64,000 bases of DNA from contig CAWCIY010000002.1 of NCBI GenBank assembly GCA_963795715.1, positions 496,001 through 560,000 on the forward strand. The letters run 5' to 3'. Every line of letters starts with the position of its first letter. The first letter of the stretch is position 1. Positions 27,958 through 37,602 of this stretch are shown here, piece after piece. The notes beneath the pieces were generated by a model. It had not been told where the DNA came from and did no database searches. It worked only from the letters and a program-made list of their open reading frames with translations. This DNA comes from JAFEDN01 sp963795715 (GTDB taxonomy: Bacteria; Pseudomonadota; Gammaproteobacteria; Coxiellales; Coxiellaceae). The translations under genes were made by a program, and so were the position numbers.

Positions 27958-28884
27958 TCAAAGATTGTTTTTCCAAATAGCGCGTTGCTTCCAATCCACA
28001 GGGAAATCCATGTCTGCGGGATTGATCTGAGGGTTATTTTTGATTAAATCACTGACTCGTTGTTGCCAACTCGAACCTGGACTAAATTGATCAAATAAAT
28101 AAGTCAGCATCACCATAGTATTGTATAAACGTCGGTTATCTTGAGCATTGAAATTGGCTAATAAATCATGTGGTTTTTTAACCGGTAATCGCATTTGCAG
28201 TGAAAATTTTCGATTCCAAACACGACAATGATGAGCACAATGATTACGTATGATGCTCAGATGATGGATAAAAGAAATGAGTATTTTTTCATCGAGGTTA
28301 TAAGTATCTGCTATCGCCTGTCGGTCTAATGGTAATTTAAGATTTTTTAACCAGCGTGATAATTGACCTAACATCATCATCTCGCAGCTTGCCCATATTG
28401 GCGGAGAAGAAAGTTTGGCATATTTTTGACGAAAATGTTCGACAAAGGTTTCCTGGCTACGTTTATATTCTTTCACTAATTCATCCAAACCTGATTGCCA
28501 GATCGTTTGGTGACTGAATATTTTGATATTTTCATGGGCAAATGGGCCATATTTAAGCGCCAATACATTGGCCCATCGCGTGCGGAGAGAAATTTCGACT
28601 CGTTCAATGGCGTCCAGGAGAAGTAAGCGCAATTCACGATCAAAAATATAGAGGTTTAAAACCTTTTCAAAGGTGGTGTCCGCTTGAAATTGGTGTTCAT
28701 CAGTGGGATTTGAATGAGTAATTTCAAAGGGTAACCAATAAGCCCTTAACCGGTAATAATTGATATGAGTTAAGTAGCTTTGTGCCAGGTTTTTATCGGT
28801 GATCTGCATCCCACGTCTTACTAATAGTTCGACTTGTTGGGCAACCGTGAGAGCGGGTTTTTGAAAAATAGGAAGCGAGTTCAA
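27958..28884 (-). CDS. Abi_2 (AbiD/AbiF-type) HEPN abortive-infection protein
   Basis: A 308-residue Abi_2-family protein. Near the start it has Gln-Val-Glu-Leu-Leu-Val-Arg-Arg-Gly-Met, then the conserved Tyr-Tyr-Arg-Leu-Arg-Ala-Tyr and Phe-Asp-Arg-Glu-Leu-Arg. The HEPN ribonuclease motif Arg213-Asn-His-Cys-Ala-His218 is intact. These proteins abort phage infection by cutting RNA. The start appears to be TTG 28884; an ATG nine bases upstream is out of frame. A promoter and a small terminated RNA lie immediately upstream, as reported for AbiF-type systems in which the RNA acts as antitoxin. Confidence 0.8.
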   Translation of the reverse strand: MNSLPIFQKPALTVAQQVELLVRRGMQITDKNLAQSYLTHINYYRLRAYWLPFEITHSNPTDEHQFQADTTFEKVLNLYIFDRELRLLLLDAIERVEISLRTRWANVLALKYGPFAHENIKIFSHQTIWQSGLDELVKEYKRSQETFVEHFRQKYAKLSSPPIWASCEMMMLGQLSRWLKNLKLPLDRQAIADTYNLDEKILISFIHHLSIIRNHCAHHCRVWNRKFSLQMRLPVKKPHDLLANFNAQDNRRLYNTMVMLTYLFDQFSPGSSWQQRVSDLIKNNPQINPADMDFPVDWKQRAIWKNNL

Positions 28885-28896
28885 TGGAGTCCATAC

Positions 28897-28952
28897 CTAA
28901 AAAAGTAACCCACCTGGTGCGCATACGTGTAGAGGCGTGGTGGGTGTTGTTA
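28897..28952 (-). ncRNA. AbiF-associated small RNA (candidate antitoxin)
   Basis: Transcribed leftwards from a strong promoter. The predicted ~55-nt RNA contains ACCCACC paired with GGTGGGT (28908-28914 with 28939-28945), enclosing a 24-nt loop, followed by six U residues (28899-28904), as in a terminator. It ends about 13 bases before the Abi gene start. Read-through would make the abi mRNA. Position and structure match RNAs paired with Abi_2 proteins; the pairing itself is untested here. Confidence 0.55.
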
Positions 28953-28958
28953 ACTATA

Positions 28959-28987
28959 ATTATACAGATTTTGGCTAGACTTGGCAA
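28959..28987 (-). promoter_or_regulatory. Promoter of the Abi small RNA
   Basis: On the minus strand TTGCCA (28982-28987) and TATAAT (28959-28964) are exactly 17 bases apart, a near-consensus sigma-70 promoter. Transcription would begin near 28952. Confidence 0.75.
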
Positions 28988-29021
28988 TAGCGAATTTTTT
29001 AAGAGCTACAACTCCCATTTA

Positions 29022-30164
29022 TAGTCGTAAATATTCGTTAAACCTCTCTTCCCCTCTTGAAAAAACCTCAATAATTGAATAAGTTTACAACTCACAATGC
29101 AGTGAAGTGAGTTGTAATATATGGAAATTGCAAACGAATTGCCTGCTCTACATCGGAATTTACCGTGCCATATTCCCTGCACGTCCGGCTTGCGAATTTA
29201 TATTCTGATCTCCAATTACGTCATAAAGAGCAAACATTAGAGATGATTGACTATAAGCACAAGGCTAATTACTGGGAAGCACAATTTCAGCAAGTTAAGA
29301 AGCGAGAAGTGGAATTGAATGATGAGCTTGAAGAATTAAAAGCAAAATTACGCAAAAGAGAACAGCAATTATTTGGCAGAAGATCAGAAAAGAATACCAC
29401 GACACCCGAAAACAATCCTAATACAAGCCAAACAGAAAAATCTAAAAAGAAGCGTGGACAACAACCGGGTAGTTCAGGCCATGGGAGACGTGATTACGAT
29501 CAATTACCGACAACAGTTGAAGAAGTGTGTCTATCTGAAAAAGAGGCCCGCTGCTGTTGTTGTGGTTTACCCTACCAGGAATTACATGATTATAAAACAT
29601 CTGAAATATTAGAAGTCATCCATGTTCAGGCCCATCGTCGAGTCATCAATCGAAAACGATACAAACGCCAATGTCGTTGTAAACAAAATCCTGATCCCCA
29701 GATTTTATTAGCGCCCAGTGCGGATCGATTAATCCCCAAGAGCAAATTGGGTCTATCCGTTTGGGCGTTGCTGTTGATCAATAAATATGAATATCAGCAT
29801 CCACTCTATCGGACCCTAGAACAGCTATCGAACCATGGTTTATCTCTGGCGATGGGAACGGTAACCGATGGTATGAAAAGAATATTGCCGCTGTTAATGC
29901 CGGTGTATGATGCCATAACGGAGTATAATGTGGCAGCTCATCATTGGCATGCAGATGAAACGAGTTGGAAAGTATTTGAAACCAATTGCGCAATACACGG
30001 AAGACAAGCACCTGCTGATATCAGCGGATATTTACCATGGAAAATGTCAAAGAAAGTCACAGCGGCTTTCTCATCTCCGCCTGAACACCAGCAGCCTATT
30101 GCATCGGATTGAGAGGAGGTTTAACGAATATTTACAACTATTTAGGTTCAACTGCGAATTTAGG
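29022..30164 (+). mobile_element. Truncated IS66-like element with inverted ends
   Basis: A 24-base inverted repeat, 23 of 24 matching (29022-29045 with 30117-30140), encloses a 5' fragment of an IS66 transposase. Outside the right repeat, 30147-30164 closely resembles (one base missing) the 19-bp terminus of the MITE at 38765-38938, so both may end in the same family of sequences. The catalytic 3' half of the transposase is missing, so it can move only in trans. Confidence 0.55.
29165..30112 (+). pseudogene. IS66-family transposase (TnpC), C-terminally truncated
   Basis: About 270 residues are homologous: an N-terminal coiled-coil ending Gln-Leu-Phe-Gly-Arg-Arg-Ser-Glu-Lys, the Lys-Arg-Gly-Gln-Gln-Pro-Gly linker, a Cys-rich zinc-finger (Cys-Cys-Cys-Cys-Gly), and the start of the DDE domain up to His-Ala-Asp-Glu-Thr-Ser-Trp. 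The reading frame then runs on as unrelated residues to 30112. Full-length TnpC is ~500 residues, so the remaining DDE acids are lost. Confidence 0.8.
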
Positions 30165-30365
30165 TTTAACTCAAAACTGTAATACCTGCGCATCAATCTG
30201 CGCGCTGACTGGGTTAACTTTTTTTAGCATAAATGGGTCAGAAATTTTTAGCGCCGAGGACGAAAGGAACAAGGAAATTGGTATGGGAGTTTAATTGATG
30301 ACTTTACTCATCGATTTATAATAAAATTATTTTTTCAATTTTTCATAAATACCAAAAAGTATCTC

Positions 30366-30489
30366 CAGAATTTCTGGCACTTGAAAACCTCTCGAATTGG
30401 TGTAGTGAATTGCTGTGGTGGTTGCAACCTCCCGAATCTTCCACATTGGAGACACCCAGAGTTAATATTCACTTCATGAATGCCACACT
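30366..30489 (+). repeat. Shared 3' flank, copy 1 (NACHT gene)
   Basis: Non-coding flank matching 39302-39457, which follows the paralogous gene; the duplication therefore extended past the stop codons. A shorter related stretch occurs at 61141-61215. The shared core reads TTGAAAA followed by CTGTAGTGAATTGCT-like bases. Confidence 0.6.
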
Positions 30490-33400
30490 TTAACTCACCA
30501 CGCATTGAGTATCGGAGCTTCTAACCTTCCGAGGTTGAGTCATTGAGGTCCTTGGGGTAATAGAAGCTCGCGGTCGGGGCATCAAGCCTGGGCCGCCGGG
30601 GGTAGTCAAAACGGCGGTAGACGAGGATGAACTCGTGGTGATTGAAGACAGCATTGCAGAAGAGGACATTGAGGTGCTGCTAGAGGTTGACATCGATTGG
30701 GAACTGCTCAAAGAAGCTGAAGCGGAAGTCGAACTTGGATCAGTCGAGATTGGCTCCGAGCGCTTTAATTTTGGAAGACCGGTCTCGTATTTGCTTTCTT
30801 GAAGGGATTTTTCATCAGATAGGACAGTCGGAACAATCACGCCGCTAACATCGGCGCCGGTTTGTTGCAATAGCCGTTTGCTGAGCAGACTCATGCGGCA
30901 ACCGGAGAGTTGCACACCGGGCGTCCATAACTGCATGCTCAAATTGCGAGAAGAACCTAGCAACCGCCACTCCGACGCCGATGGTTGAGGCGGGATTTCA
31001 ATCTCATCATCATTTCCATCATCCCTAGACGGTTGAGCTTTCACTTCCGTTACCTCAGTTGGCTGGGTGTCCCGGAATAATCTCGCCGACAGCAACCAGA
31101 AACTCACGACACCATTTCCATCACCTATCACCAGCAGTTGACTATCACCCCTTTCGGTGCCCCGAATCGTCCAACGTTGAAAAGCAATACTACAAATGGC
31201 GGCTGACCAAACAAAAACGGACAAGACGCGGTGGCTTGCCACCGACCACAGTGCCACCATATTATCTTCACTCCCCGAGGCCAGTGTTTGCCCATCCGGG
31301 CTAAACGACACACTAAACACCCCGCTCGTATGCCCGATAAGCGGCTCGCCTTGCGCCTGACCGCCGGACGGAGAGACCGACCACAGCCGCACTGTACGAT
31401 CCTCACTCCCTGATGCTATTAACTTCCCATCCGGGCTAAATGACAACCTATACACACACCTCTCATGCCCAATGAGTGGCGCGCCCAGCTGCTCTCCGCT
31501 CGCCACCGACCACAGCCGCACCGTATCATCATACCCCGCCGAGGCCAGTATTTGCCCATCCGGACTAAACGACACACTCCCCACCTCCTTATCATGCCCG
31601 GTGAGTGGCGTGCCTATTTGCTTTTGAATCGCTACTGACCACAGCCGCACCGTCTTATCATCACTACTTGATGCCAGCGTCTGGCCATCCGGGCTAAACG
31701 ACACACTCGTCACCACATTATTATGCCCGGTGAGTGGCGCACCTTGCGGCTCTCGGCTCATTACCGACCACAGCCGTATTTCACCGCTACTCCACTTCCA
31801 CTCCCCACCACTCCCCGAGGCCAGCGTCAGACCATCTGGGCTAAACGACACACTCATCACCGGACCCTGATGCCCGGTGAACGGCGCATCCTGCGACTCT
31901 CGACTCATCACCGACCACAGCCGCACCGTCTGATCATGACTTCCCGAGGCCAGCATCTGGCCATCTGGGCTAAATGACACACTCATCACCGGACCCTGAT
32001 GCCCGGTGAACGGCACACCCTGCGGCTCTCGACTCATCACCGACCACAGCCGCACCGTCTGATCATAACCCCCCGAGGAGGCCAGCTTCCGGCCATCGGG
32101 ACTAAACGACACACTCGTCACCTCATTATCATGCCCAGTGAGCGGCGCGCCCTGCGCCTGGCCGCCAGATTGAGACACCGACCACAAGCGCACCGTCTTA
32201 TCCTCGCCCCCCGAGGCCAACATCTGGCCATCGGGACTAAACGACACACTCTTCACCTTACCCTTATGCCCGGTGAGCGGCTCACCCAGCGGCTTTCGGG
32301 TACTCACCGACCATAGCTGCACCGTCTCATATTTATTCCCCGAAGCCAGCATCTGGCCATCCGGGCTAAATGACACACTCATCACCTCGCTCTCACAGGT
32401 GAGCGGCGCGCCCAGCAGCTCTCGGCTTACCACCGACCACAAGCATATCTCACCTCCATCGCCTCCATAAAGACTCAAGCCCCATCCCCCCGAGGCCAGA
32501 GTCTGGCCATCCGGGCTAAAGCACACACTTCTCATCGAGCTCCTCGCGAGCAGCGTGCCCTGTGGCTCTCGGCTACCCACCGGCCATAACACCGTTCTAC
32601 CATACCCTGCTACAGCCAGCGTCTGACCATCCGGGCTAAATGACATACTCTCCACCCCATACTTATGCCCTGTAAGCGGCGCGCCCTGCGGCTCTCGGCT
32701 CACTACCGACCACAGTCGCACCGTCTCATCCTTACTCCCCGAGGCCAGCGTCTGTCCATTTGGGCTAAACAACACACTCGTCACCTCACTTTGATGCCCG
32801 GCGAGCGCTTGACCTACGAGTTCACCAGTTTCCTGATGCCGAATTTCAACCGTATTATCCTGTGCAATGGCTAACCACGGCTCTCGCGGATGAAAAGCGA
32901 TCGCTTTGACATCTTTTTTACATTTCAACCTAGGCTGCTCACCCCATTCCACGCCTTCCAGTATCGCTCCCTTTAAGTTTGCGCCGTATAACCACGTGCG
33001 GGTCAAATTTGCGCCAACGAGATCCGCTCCGGATAAATTCATATGCGCCAAATTTCCATAGCGCAAGTTTGCACCAGGAATACGCACCCCATGCCAATCT
33101 CGCCCACATAGGTTTATACCACTTAGGTTTAACACCGTGGCGGCAATGGCTGCCGCGTTGGCGATGGTAGGATTATCCCGCGACGCCAATACCCAGTGGA
33201 ACAAGGTTCGCTGAAATAACGGATCCTGCTGCGCCAAGTCCACCAAAAATTGCACGAGCGACGGTTCCCACTCTTTTAACGGTCTTATGTTGATTAGCAG
33301 CGTTTCCAGTTTTTTCTCGGGATCCCACTGCACCCGCACCGGTTGCGTGAGTTGCCGACTGCGTAGCCGTTGTTGCGCTTGGGTTCCTAAGCGTTCCAGC

Positions 33401-36400
33401 GCGTGGTAGCGGCGTTTTTTCTTTTGATTGCTGTAATCAATCCAGTGGTTCATTAACCTCAGTTCCCGAGGATGGACCGTCGATGTAGATTGAATCAAAG
33501 GACGCGGTTTAAATTCCCAGTCGGCTGCTTCGCTCGGATTGAAGGCCCACGGTGTCTTGCTCAAGCGCATTTCGCGATGCATCCGTTTCGCTAAAAAATA
33601 TTCATACATGAGTTTGTGCAGAAAACTGTAGCGCACCCCCTGACGGGTCAGTGGGCAACCTTGGCGCACCCATCGGGTAGCAGGATCGGTGTCGCTAAAA
33701 AAATGATCCAGTTTGTCATCGCCGACCAACTGAGCGCTTCTTTCATCCGTTTTCAACCGCCACATCGGCTGATAGACGACGGAGATGTCTTTTTGCTTAA
33801 ACATATACGCCGCCAATGCCTCACAGAATTCCTGATAATCCTCCATCCAGGCGCTTTCGCTGTCTTCCCGTTGGAAGTGGTAATGAATCGCGCCGCTGGT
33901 GCGCTTGGCTTCGGCCCGCTCGGCTTTGTGCTTACCCGCTTCGCGTTTAAACCATTGCTTAATAAAGACATCGAACAGTTCGATACGTTTGATTTGGCCA
34001 TGGGTATTGCCGCTGGCCTGGCGTTCCCGATCCATTTCCGGTAAGACTTCGACCACGATCTTGAGCATGTACGGATTGCCGATCAGACCTTCCAGTCCCT
34101 GGAAATTTTTCATTCGGTCCAGGTACTCCTGACTGGTCTGCCACCCTTCCCACACCCGACCACCGGCTTGGGCCTGCTGCTGACCTTGTTCGACATACCG
34201 GGCCAGGTAATCCGCCCGCTGTTCCGGCGTAAACGGCGCCATCCACCGCTCTTCCACTTGACGGCCGTGGGCGTCTCCGGCAGGCGCAAACTCTAACCGG
34301 TATCTTCCCGTCATATTCAAATGTTCCGGGCGGCTGCTGATGATCAGCCGTGCGCCTGGCCATTCGCCCAAGGCGGCTTTTTGGTATAAATTGGTGTGGC
34401 TATTGATTTCATCGTAGCCATCCAGAATAAACACAAACCGGCGTTGGGAGTTACCTTTCAGCGTTTGAATTTGGGTAGGTGTGAATCCCATCGATTGCAG
34501 TTGATCGGGGATCAGGTGAGCGTCCAGCCGTTTGGCCGTGGTCAGGGAAATAAATACCGGCAGATAACTCTGATCCCCTTGATAGTTCTTCCAAAAGGCT
34601 TGTTCCAGAAAATGGCCAAACGTCGACTTGCCGCTACCGCCCCGGCCTAACAATAACAGCACTCGCGTATCAGATTGTTCTGCTTTTCTTGTTTTTCCTG
34701 TTTTTTCTTCGGAACGGCTCTGAGAGGTTTCATATTTGTGCTCCTTCAAATCTAAGGATTCCGGCTGCTTCTGGGTCGAATCCGCTAGCGTCACTGCGGT
34801 TAACCCTAAAATCTGACAGCTATCCTCATACAGTAACTCCGATCCCGATAAGCCTTTTTGCTCTCCTTTTTGCTCAGTACCCGAAGTAGCTGCTGACTTT
34901 TCAGGATCGGTTTTCAAACCTCGTGGCGGCACATACAAGCTGAGTTCACTATTAATTCCCGGGTCAGTCAACCGCCGGCTGCGACATTCGTCGATCTTCC
35001 ATTCCAAACTCTGCTGCACCCGCTTTTGTGCACTCAAAAACAACTGTCGGCTCGGCGGCTCTGAGGCATGTCGGGGCTTGATCGCTTCAAACACCCGTGG
35101 CAAGATAACCTCCACTCGCTCCTGCAGATCGCGATCCTGCGATTGTCTCGCCTTGACCTGAATTTCCACCAATGTCGACTGTACTAACTCCAACCGGATT
35201 TCAGGCGCTTGCAGTTGAGGATGGGTCAGGTAGTCTCTCAATTGGCGCAATAACTGTTCCCGCACCCAGCCGCTTTGATACGCCTTGCCAAAATACAGCA
35301 ATTCATTCTTGGCGCTGGTTTTGAATTGTTCATAGGTTTTCTTGATTTTTTCCCAGGTGGATTTCTGTTTCCCGGTCGCCTTCTCATCTTCCGGGCGTAC
35401 CGTCCACTCTTCCACTTCCAACAGCATCGATTGCAATAACTTAAACGCGCCGGCTTTAGCCGCCGCCGGCCAATTTGGATTGACAATCAAATCATCCAGG
35501 CTCTTGAGTAGTCCCAGTTGAAAAATGGGATTGTAACGTGCCAGGCACAGAGATTCTCCTTGCGCATCCAATCCGAATAAATAACTTTCTAATGCTTTAA
35601 ACTCGCCCTGGGCAATGGCATACTGGCAGAAACGCAGCGCATCATACCAGGGTTCAGGGGCATGTTTGATTTTTAGATAATCCTGGACTTCCCCACAGAT
35701 TGTCTGCGCATGACCTAGCACATCGCCATCCTTATACATCTGGGTCAATTCATTGAACACCGTGAGTACACTGCCCCCCAGGTTGATGGCGCCCATCAGC
35801 CAGTTGCTCTCTGCCGGCAATCGTAACAACGCTTGGATGCCGTAATTGGCGTACAATGACAGTTCAACGGAAGTGCTTTCCTTCTGGCTGTTCGCCAGCG
35901 GTAATAATTGTTGATACAGATTTTCTGTGAACAGCGTACCGGATTCATCCTTTAGACTTTGCAGATCGATTTGTAAATCCGTCGCGGCGTCCAGTACCCG
36001 CACCAAGGCTTTCAGCAGGCGCACTTGCTGACTCTGATTACTGGAACTGGCGTTGAAATTTTTAAACCGCTCGGACAACGCTTGCAGCAATTTGACTAAG
36101 GTGTCGACATTATCCCATTTGCCCTGGCTGTCTTGAGCTTCCGTTTTAATTTCTTTCCCTTTATTTTGGCTGAGAGTTTGCCGCTCAGTAATTGCCACAT
36201 CGACTTTAGTTTCAGTTTCGGTGATCAGCCCTTTTTCCGTCAGTTTGTCCTTGAGGTAGTCGACACCCTTTTCTATCACGCCCTGCACTTGCATGACTTT
36301 GTCATCATCGGTCAGGGGTTTCGTTTGCCCCGTGATCGTGCGCAATGTACTCGTCACACCGGATTTCAATCCGGATTTTAGCCATCCGCCCATTTTTTCT

Positions 36401-37188
36401 AATCGAGTTTTGCGGCTGTCTTCTTCCTGTTGGTGATGTGTCACCGGCAGTTTGAATTCTTCCGGTTCCATCGCAAAGGTGGTCACGTCCGCCTGCTCTA
36501 ACACATCCGCCAAACCCTCCAACAGTTCCACCTTAATTAAGTTTGTTTTTTTAATGGCTTCATGAAAGGCTTGGAGTAAGTAGTGCATCACCTGCGGATG
36601 GTACAATTGGCCCAAAACAATCGCTTCTTGCAACAATGCCTCGGTGGCGAAATGGGTATGGCTCATCTGTTCAACCACTTCAATCGCTAGCCGTTTCAGC
36701 AACGGCAACCGGTAATGATCTGCCGTGCGGGTTGTGATGGCGTTATAGACTGCCACCAGTTGAGAGGTATCTTCCACCAGCCGGTCTTCATTGACCGGGT
36801 TTTTATCCGCCAACCGCTGGTAAGCCCCAGCCTCCTCGGGAAAAAACCGATGACGGGGATAATCACAAAAAGGTTGGGTTTTGTCTTCAGTCGGCTGCTG
36901 TGCAACGCTTTTTTCTTCAGTGACCGCGGGTTGAGTCTGCTGATCGATGGTTATCATGATTATCGGTTCAGGGACAGATTCTTGTTGAGGCGTGGTCGCC
37001 GTATCTGCCGCAGACGTTGAGACGCTTTTCTCTTTGGCTTCTTTCAGCTTTTCTTTAGGCGGAGGAGCCGATGGCTGCTCACGGTTTTTGAATTCTTTGA
37101 GTTCAGACAGGGCAGCTAATTCTTTCGCTGGGTGGGGGGTTTTGGAAGCTAATAACTTGGTAAAAAATTGTCTAATTTCTCGGCTCAT
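30490..37188 (-). CDS. NACHT NTPase with pentapeptide and WD40 repeats
   Basis: A 2232-residue STAND-type protein. Residues 1-840 are a helical N-terminus of unknown function. The NACHT domain has Walker A Gly848-x-Gly-Gly-Ser-Gly-Lys854-Ser-Thr and Walker B ending Leu-Asp923-Gly-Tyr-Asp-Glu. A helical region leads to pentapeptide repeats (~1352-1412) and then about 14 WD40 repeats (~1420-2045), enough for two seven-bladed propellers. The tail is Ser-rich and ends Cys-Val-Val-Ser, a good CaaX box. It may be a nucleotide-dependent oligomerising sensor or an effector. ATG 37188 with AGGAG was preferred to the upstream GTG. A truncated paralogue lies at 39458-43566. Confidence 0.85.
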   Translation of the reverse strand: MSREIRQFFTKLLASKTPHPAKELAALSELKEFKNREQPSAPPPKEKLKEAKEKSVSTSAADTATTPQQESVPEPIIMITIDQQTQPAVTEEKSVAQQPTEDKTQPFCDYPRHRFFPEEAGAYQRLADKNPVNEDRLVEDTSQLVAVYNAITTRTADHYRLPLLKRLAIEVVEQMSHTHFATEALLQEAIVLGQLYHPQVMHYLLQAFHEAIKKTNLIKVELLEGLADVLEQADVTTFAMEPEEFKLPVTHHQQEEDSRKTRLEKMGGWLKSGLKSGVTSTLRTITGQTKPLTDDDKVMQVQGVIEKGVDYLKDKLTEKGLITETETKVDVAITERQTLSQNKGKEIKTEAQDSQGKWDNVDTLVKLLQALSERFKNFNASSSNQSQQVRLLKALVRVLDAATDLQIDLQSLKDESGTLFTENLYQQLLPLANSQKESTSVELSLYANYGIQALLRLPAESNWLMGAINLGGSVLTVFNELTQMYKDGDVLGHAQTICGEVQDYLKIKHAPEPWYDALRFCQYAIAQGEFKALESYLFGLDAQGESLCLARYNPIFQLGLLKSLDDLIVNPNWPAAAKAGAFKLLQSMLLEVEEWTVRPEDEKATGKQKSTWEKIKKTYEQFKTSAKNELLYFGKAYQSGWVREQLLRQLRDYLTHPQLQAPEIRLELVQSTLVEIQVKARQSQDRDLQERVEVILPRVFEAIKPRHASEPPSRQLFLSAQKRVQQSLEWKIDECRSRRLTDPGINSELSLYVPPRGLKTDPEKSAATSGTEQKGEQKGLSGSELLYEDSCQILGLTAVTLADSTQKQPESLDLKEHKYETSQSRSEEKTGKTRKAEQSDTRVLLLLGRGGSGKSTFGHFLEQAFWKNYQGDQSYLPVFISLTTAKRLDAHLIPDQLQSMGFTPTQIQTLKGNSQRRFVFILDGYDEINSHTNLYQKAALGEWPGARLIISSRPEHLNMTGRYRLEFAPAGDAHGRQVEERWMAPFTPEQRADYLARYVEQGQQQAQAGGRVWEGWQTSQEYLDRMKNFQGLEGLIGNPYMLKIVVEVLPEMDRERQASGNTHGQIKRIELFDVFIKQWFKREAGKHKAERAEAKRTSGAIHYHFQREDSESAWMEDYQEFCEALAAYMFKQKDISVVYQPMWRLKTDERSAQLVGDDKLDHFFSDTDPATRWVRQGCPLTRQGVRYSFLHKLMYEYFLAKRMHREMRLSKTPWAFNPSEAADWEFKPRPLIQSTSTVHPRELRLMNHWIDYSNQKKKRRYHALERLGTQAQQRLRSRQLTQPVRVQWDPEKKLETLLINIRPLKEWEPSLVQFLVDLAQQDPLFQRTLFHWVLASRDNPTIANAAAIAATVLNLSGINLCGRDWHGVRIPGANLRYGNLAHMNLSGADLVGANLTRTWLYGANLKGAILEGVEWGEQPRLKCKKDVKAIAFHPREPWLAIAQDNTVEIRHQETGELVGQALAGHQSEVTSVLFSPNGQTLASGSKDETVRLWSVVSREPQGAPLTGHKYGVESMSFSPDGQTLAVAGYGRTVLWPVGSREPQGTLLARSSMRSVCFSPDGQTLASGGWGLSLYGGDGGEICLWSVVSRELLGAPLTCESEVMSVSFSPDGQMLASGNKYETVQLWSVSTRKPLGEPLTGHKGKVKSVSFSPDGQMLASGGEDKTVRLWSVSQSGGQAQGAPLTGHDNEVTSVSFSPDGRKLASSGGYDQTVRLWSVMSREPQGVPFTGHQGPVMSVSFSPDGQMLASGSHDQTVRLWSVMSRESQDAPFTGHQGPVMSVSFSPDGLTLASGSGGEWKWSSGEIRLWSVMSREPQGAPLTGHNNVVTSVSFSPDGQTLASSSDDKTVRLWSVAIQKQIGTPLTGHDKEVGSVSFSPDGQILASAGYDDTVRLWSVASGEQLGAPLIGHERCVYRLSFSPDGKLIASGSEDRTVRLWSVSPSGGQAQGEPLIGHTSGVFSVSFSPDGQTLASGSEDNMVALWSVASHRVLSVFVWSAAICSIAFQRWTIRGTERGDSQLLVIGDGNGVVSFWLLSARLFRDTQPTEVTEVKAQPSRDDGNDDEIEIPPQPSASEWRLLGSSRNLSMQLWTPGVQLSGCRMSLLSKRLLQQTGADVSGVIVPTVLSDEKSLQESKYETGLPKLKRSEPISTDPSSTSASASLSSSQSMSTSSSTSMSSSAMLSSITTSSSSSTAVLTTPGGPGLMPRPRASITPRTSMTQPRKVRSSDTQCVVS

Positions 37189-37544
37189 CACACACTCCTG
37201 TTGTGAGGTTGAAACTCAATTCCTTATTTTTTGATAAGCGATTAAGGGGACTGGGAATGGGTGTTCTGAAGACCAGATCGTTTCCTACTGATGCTTCCAC
37301 TCCTTTTTAACCACTGACACGGCAATTAAATAATGCCCCATGTCGATTTGGCAAGCAGAAAATTCTTAAGTTTTGATTAAATCTGTTAGGATGTGTCCAG
37401 AATGTATCAATTATTTTAAAAACCAAGAAGGATGCCGTGGGCTAGCCGCAAAAAATTTTGATCTGAATTATCGAAAGTGGCTCTTCCCCTTAAATTGCTT
37501 TTATCAACAACCTCCAACCGACGTAATACTAAAACCATAATTCC
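37189..37544. other. Divergent spacer without a gene
   Basis: Space between the NACHT gene start and the promoter of the ImmA-type gene. Open frames here are short and low in quality. No other signal seen. Confidence 0.5.
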
Positions 37545-37586
37545 TTGAAGTTTACAAATAGGTAAAATATAATTAAAAGTGTAAAC
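37545..37586 (+). promoter_or_regulatory. Promoter with operator palindrome of the ImmA-type antitoxin
   Basis: TTGAAG (37545-37550) and TATAAT (37568-37573) are 17 bases apart. GTTTACA (37550-37556) and TGTAAAC (37580-37586) form an inverted repeat that encloses the -10 box, a likely binding site for the helix-turn-helix protein it drives. Confidence 0.65.
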
Positions 37587-37602
37587 CATTAGGGGGCACG
37601 AT

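Noticed and set aside
31059..32874. Several open frames opposite the WD40 repeats
   Set aside because: They arise from the repetitive antisense of the propeller codons and have no ribosome sites or domain similarity.
31000..32900. Regularly spaced repeats that could suggest a CRISPR array
   Set aside because: Spacing is ~126 bases and the units encode WD40 blades; there are no Cas genes and no short palindromic repeats.
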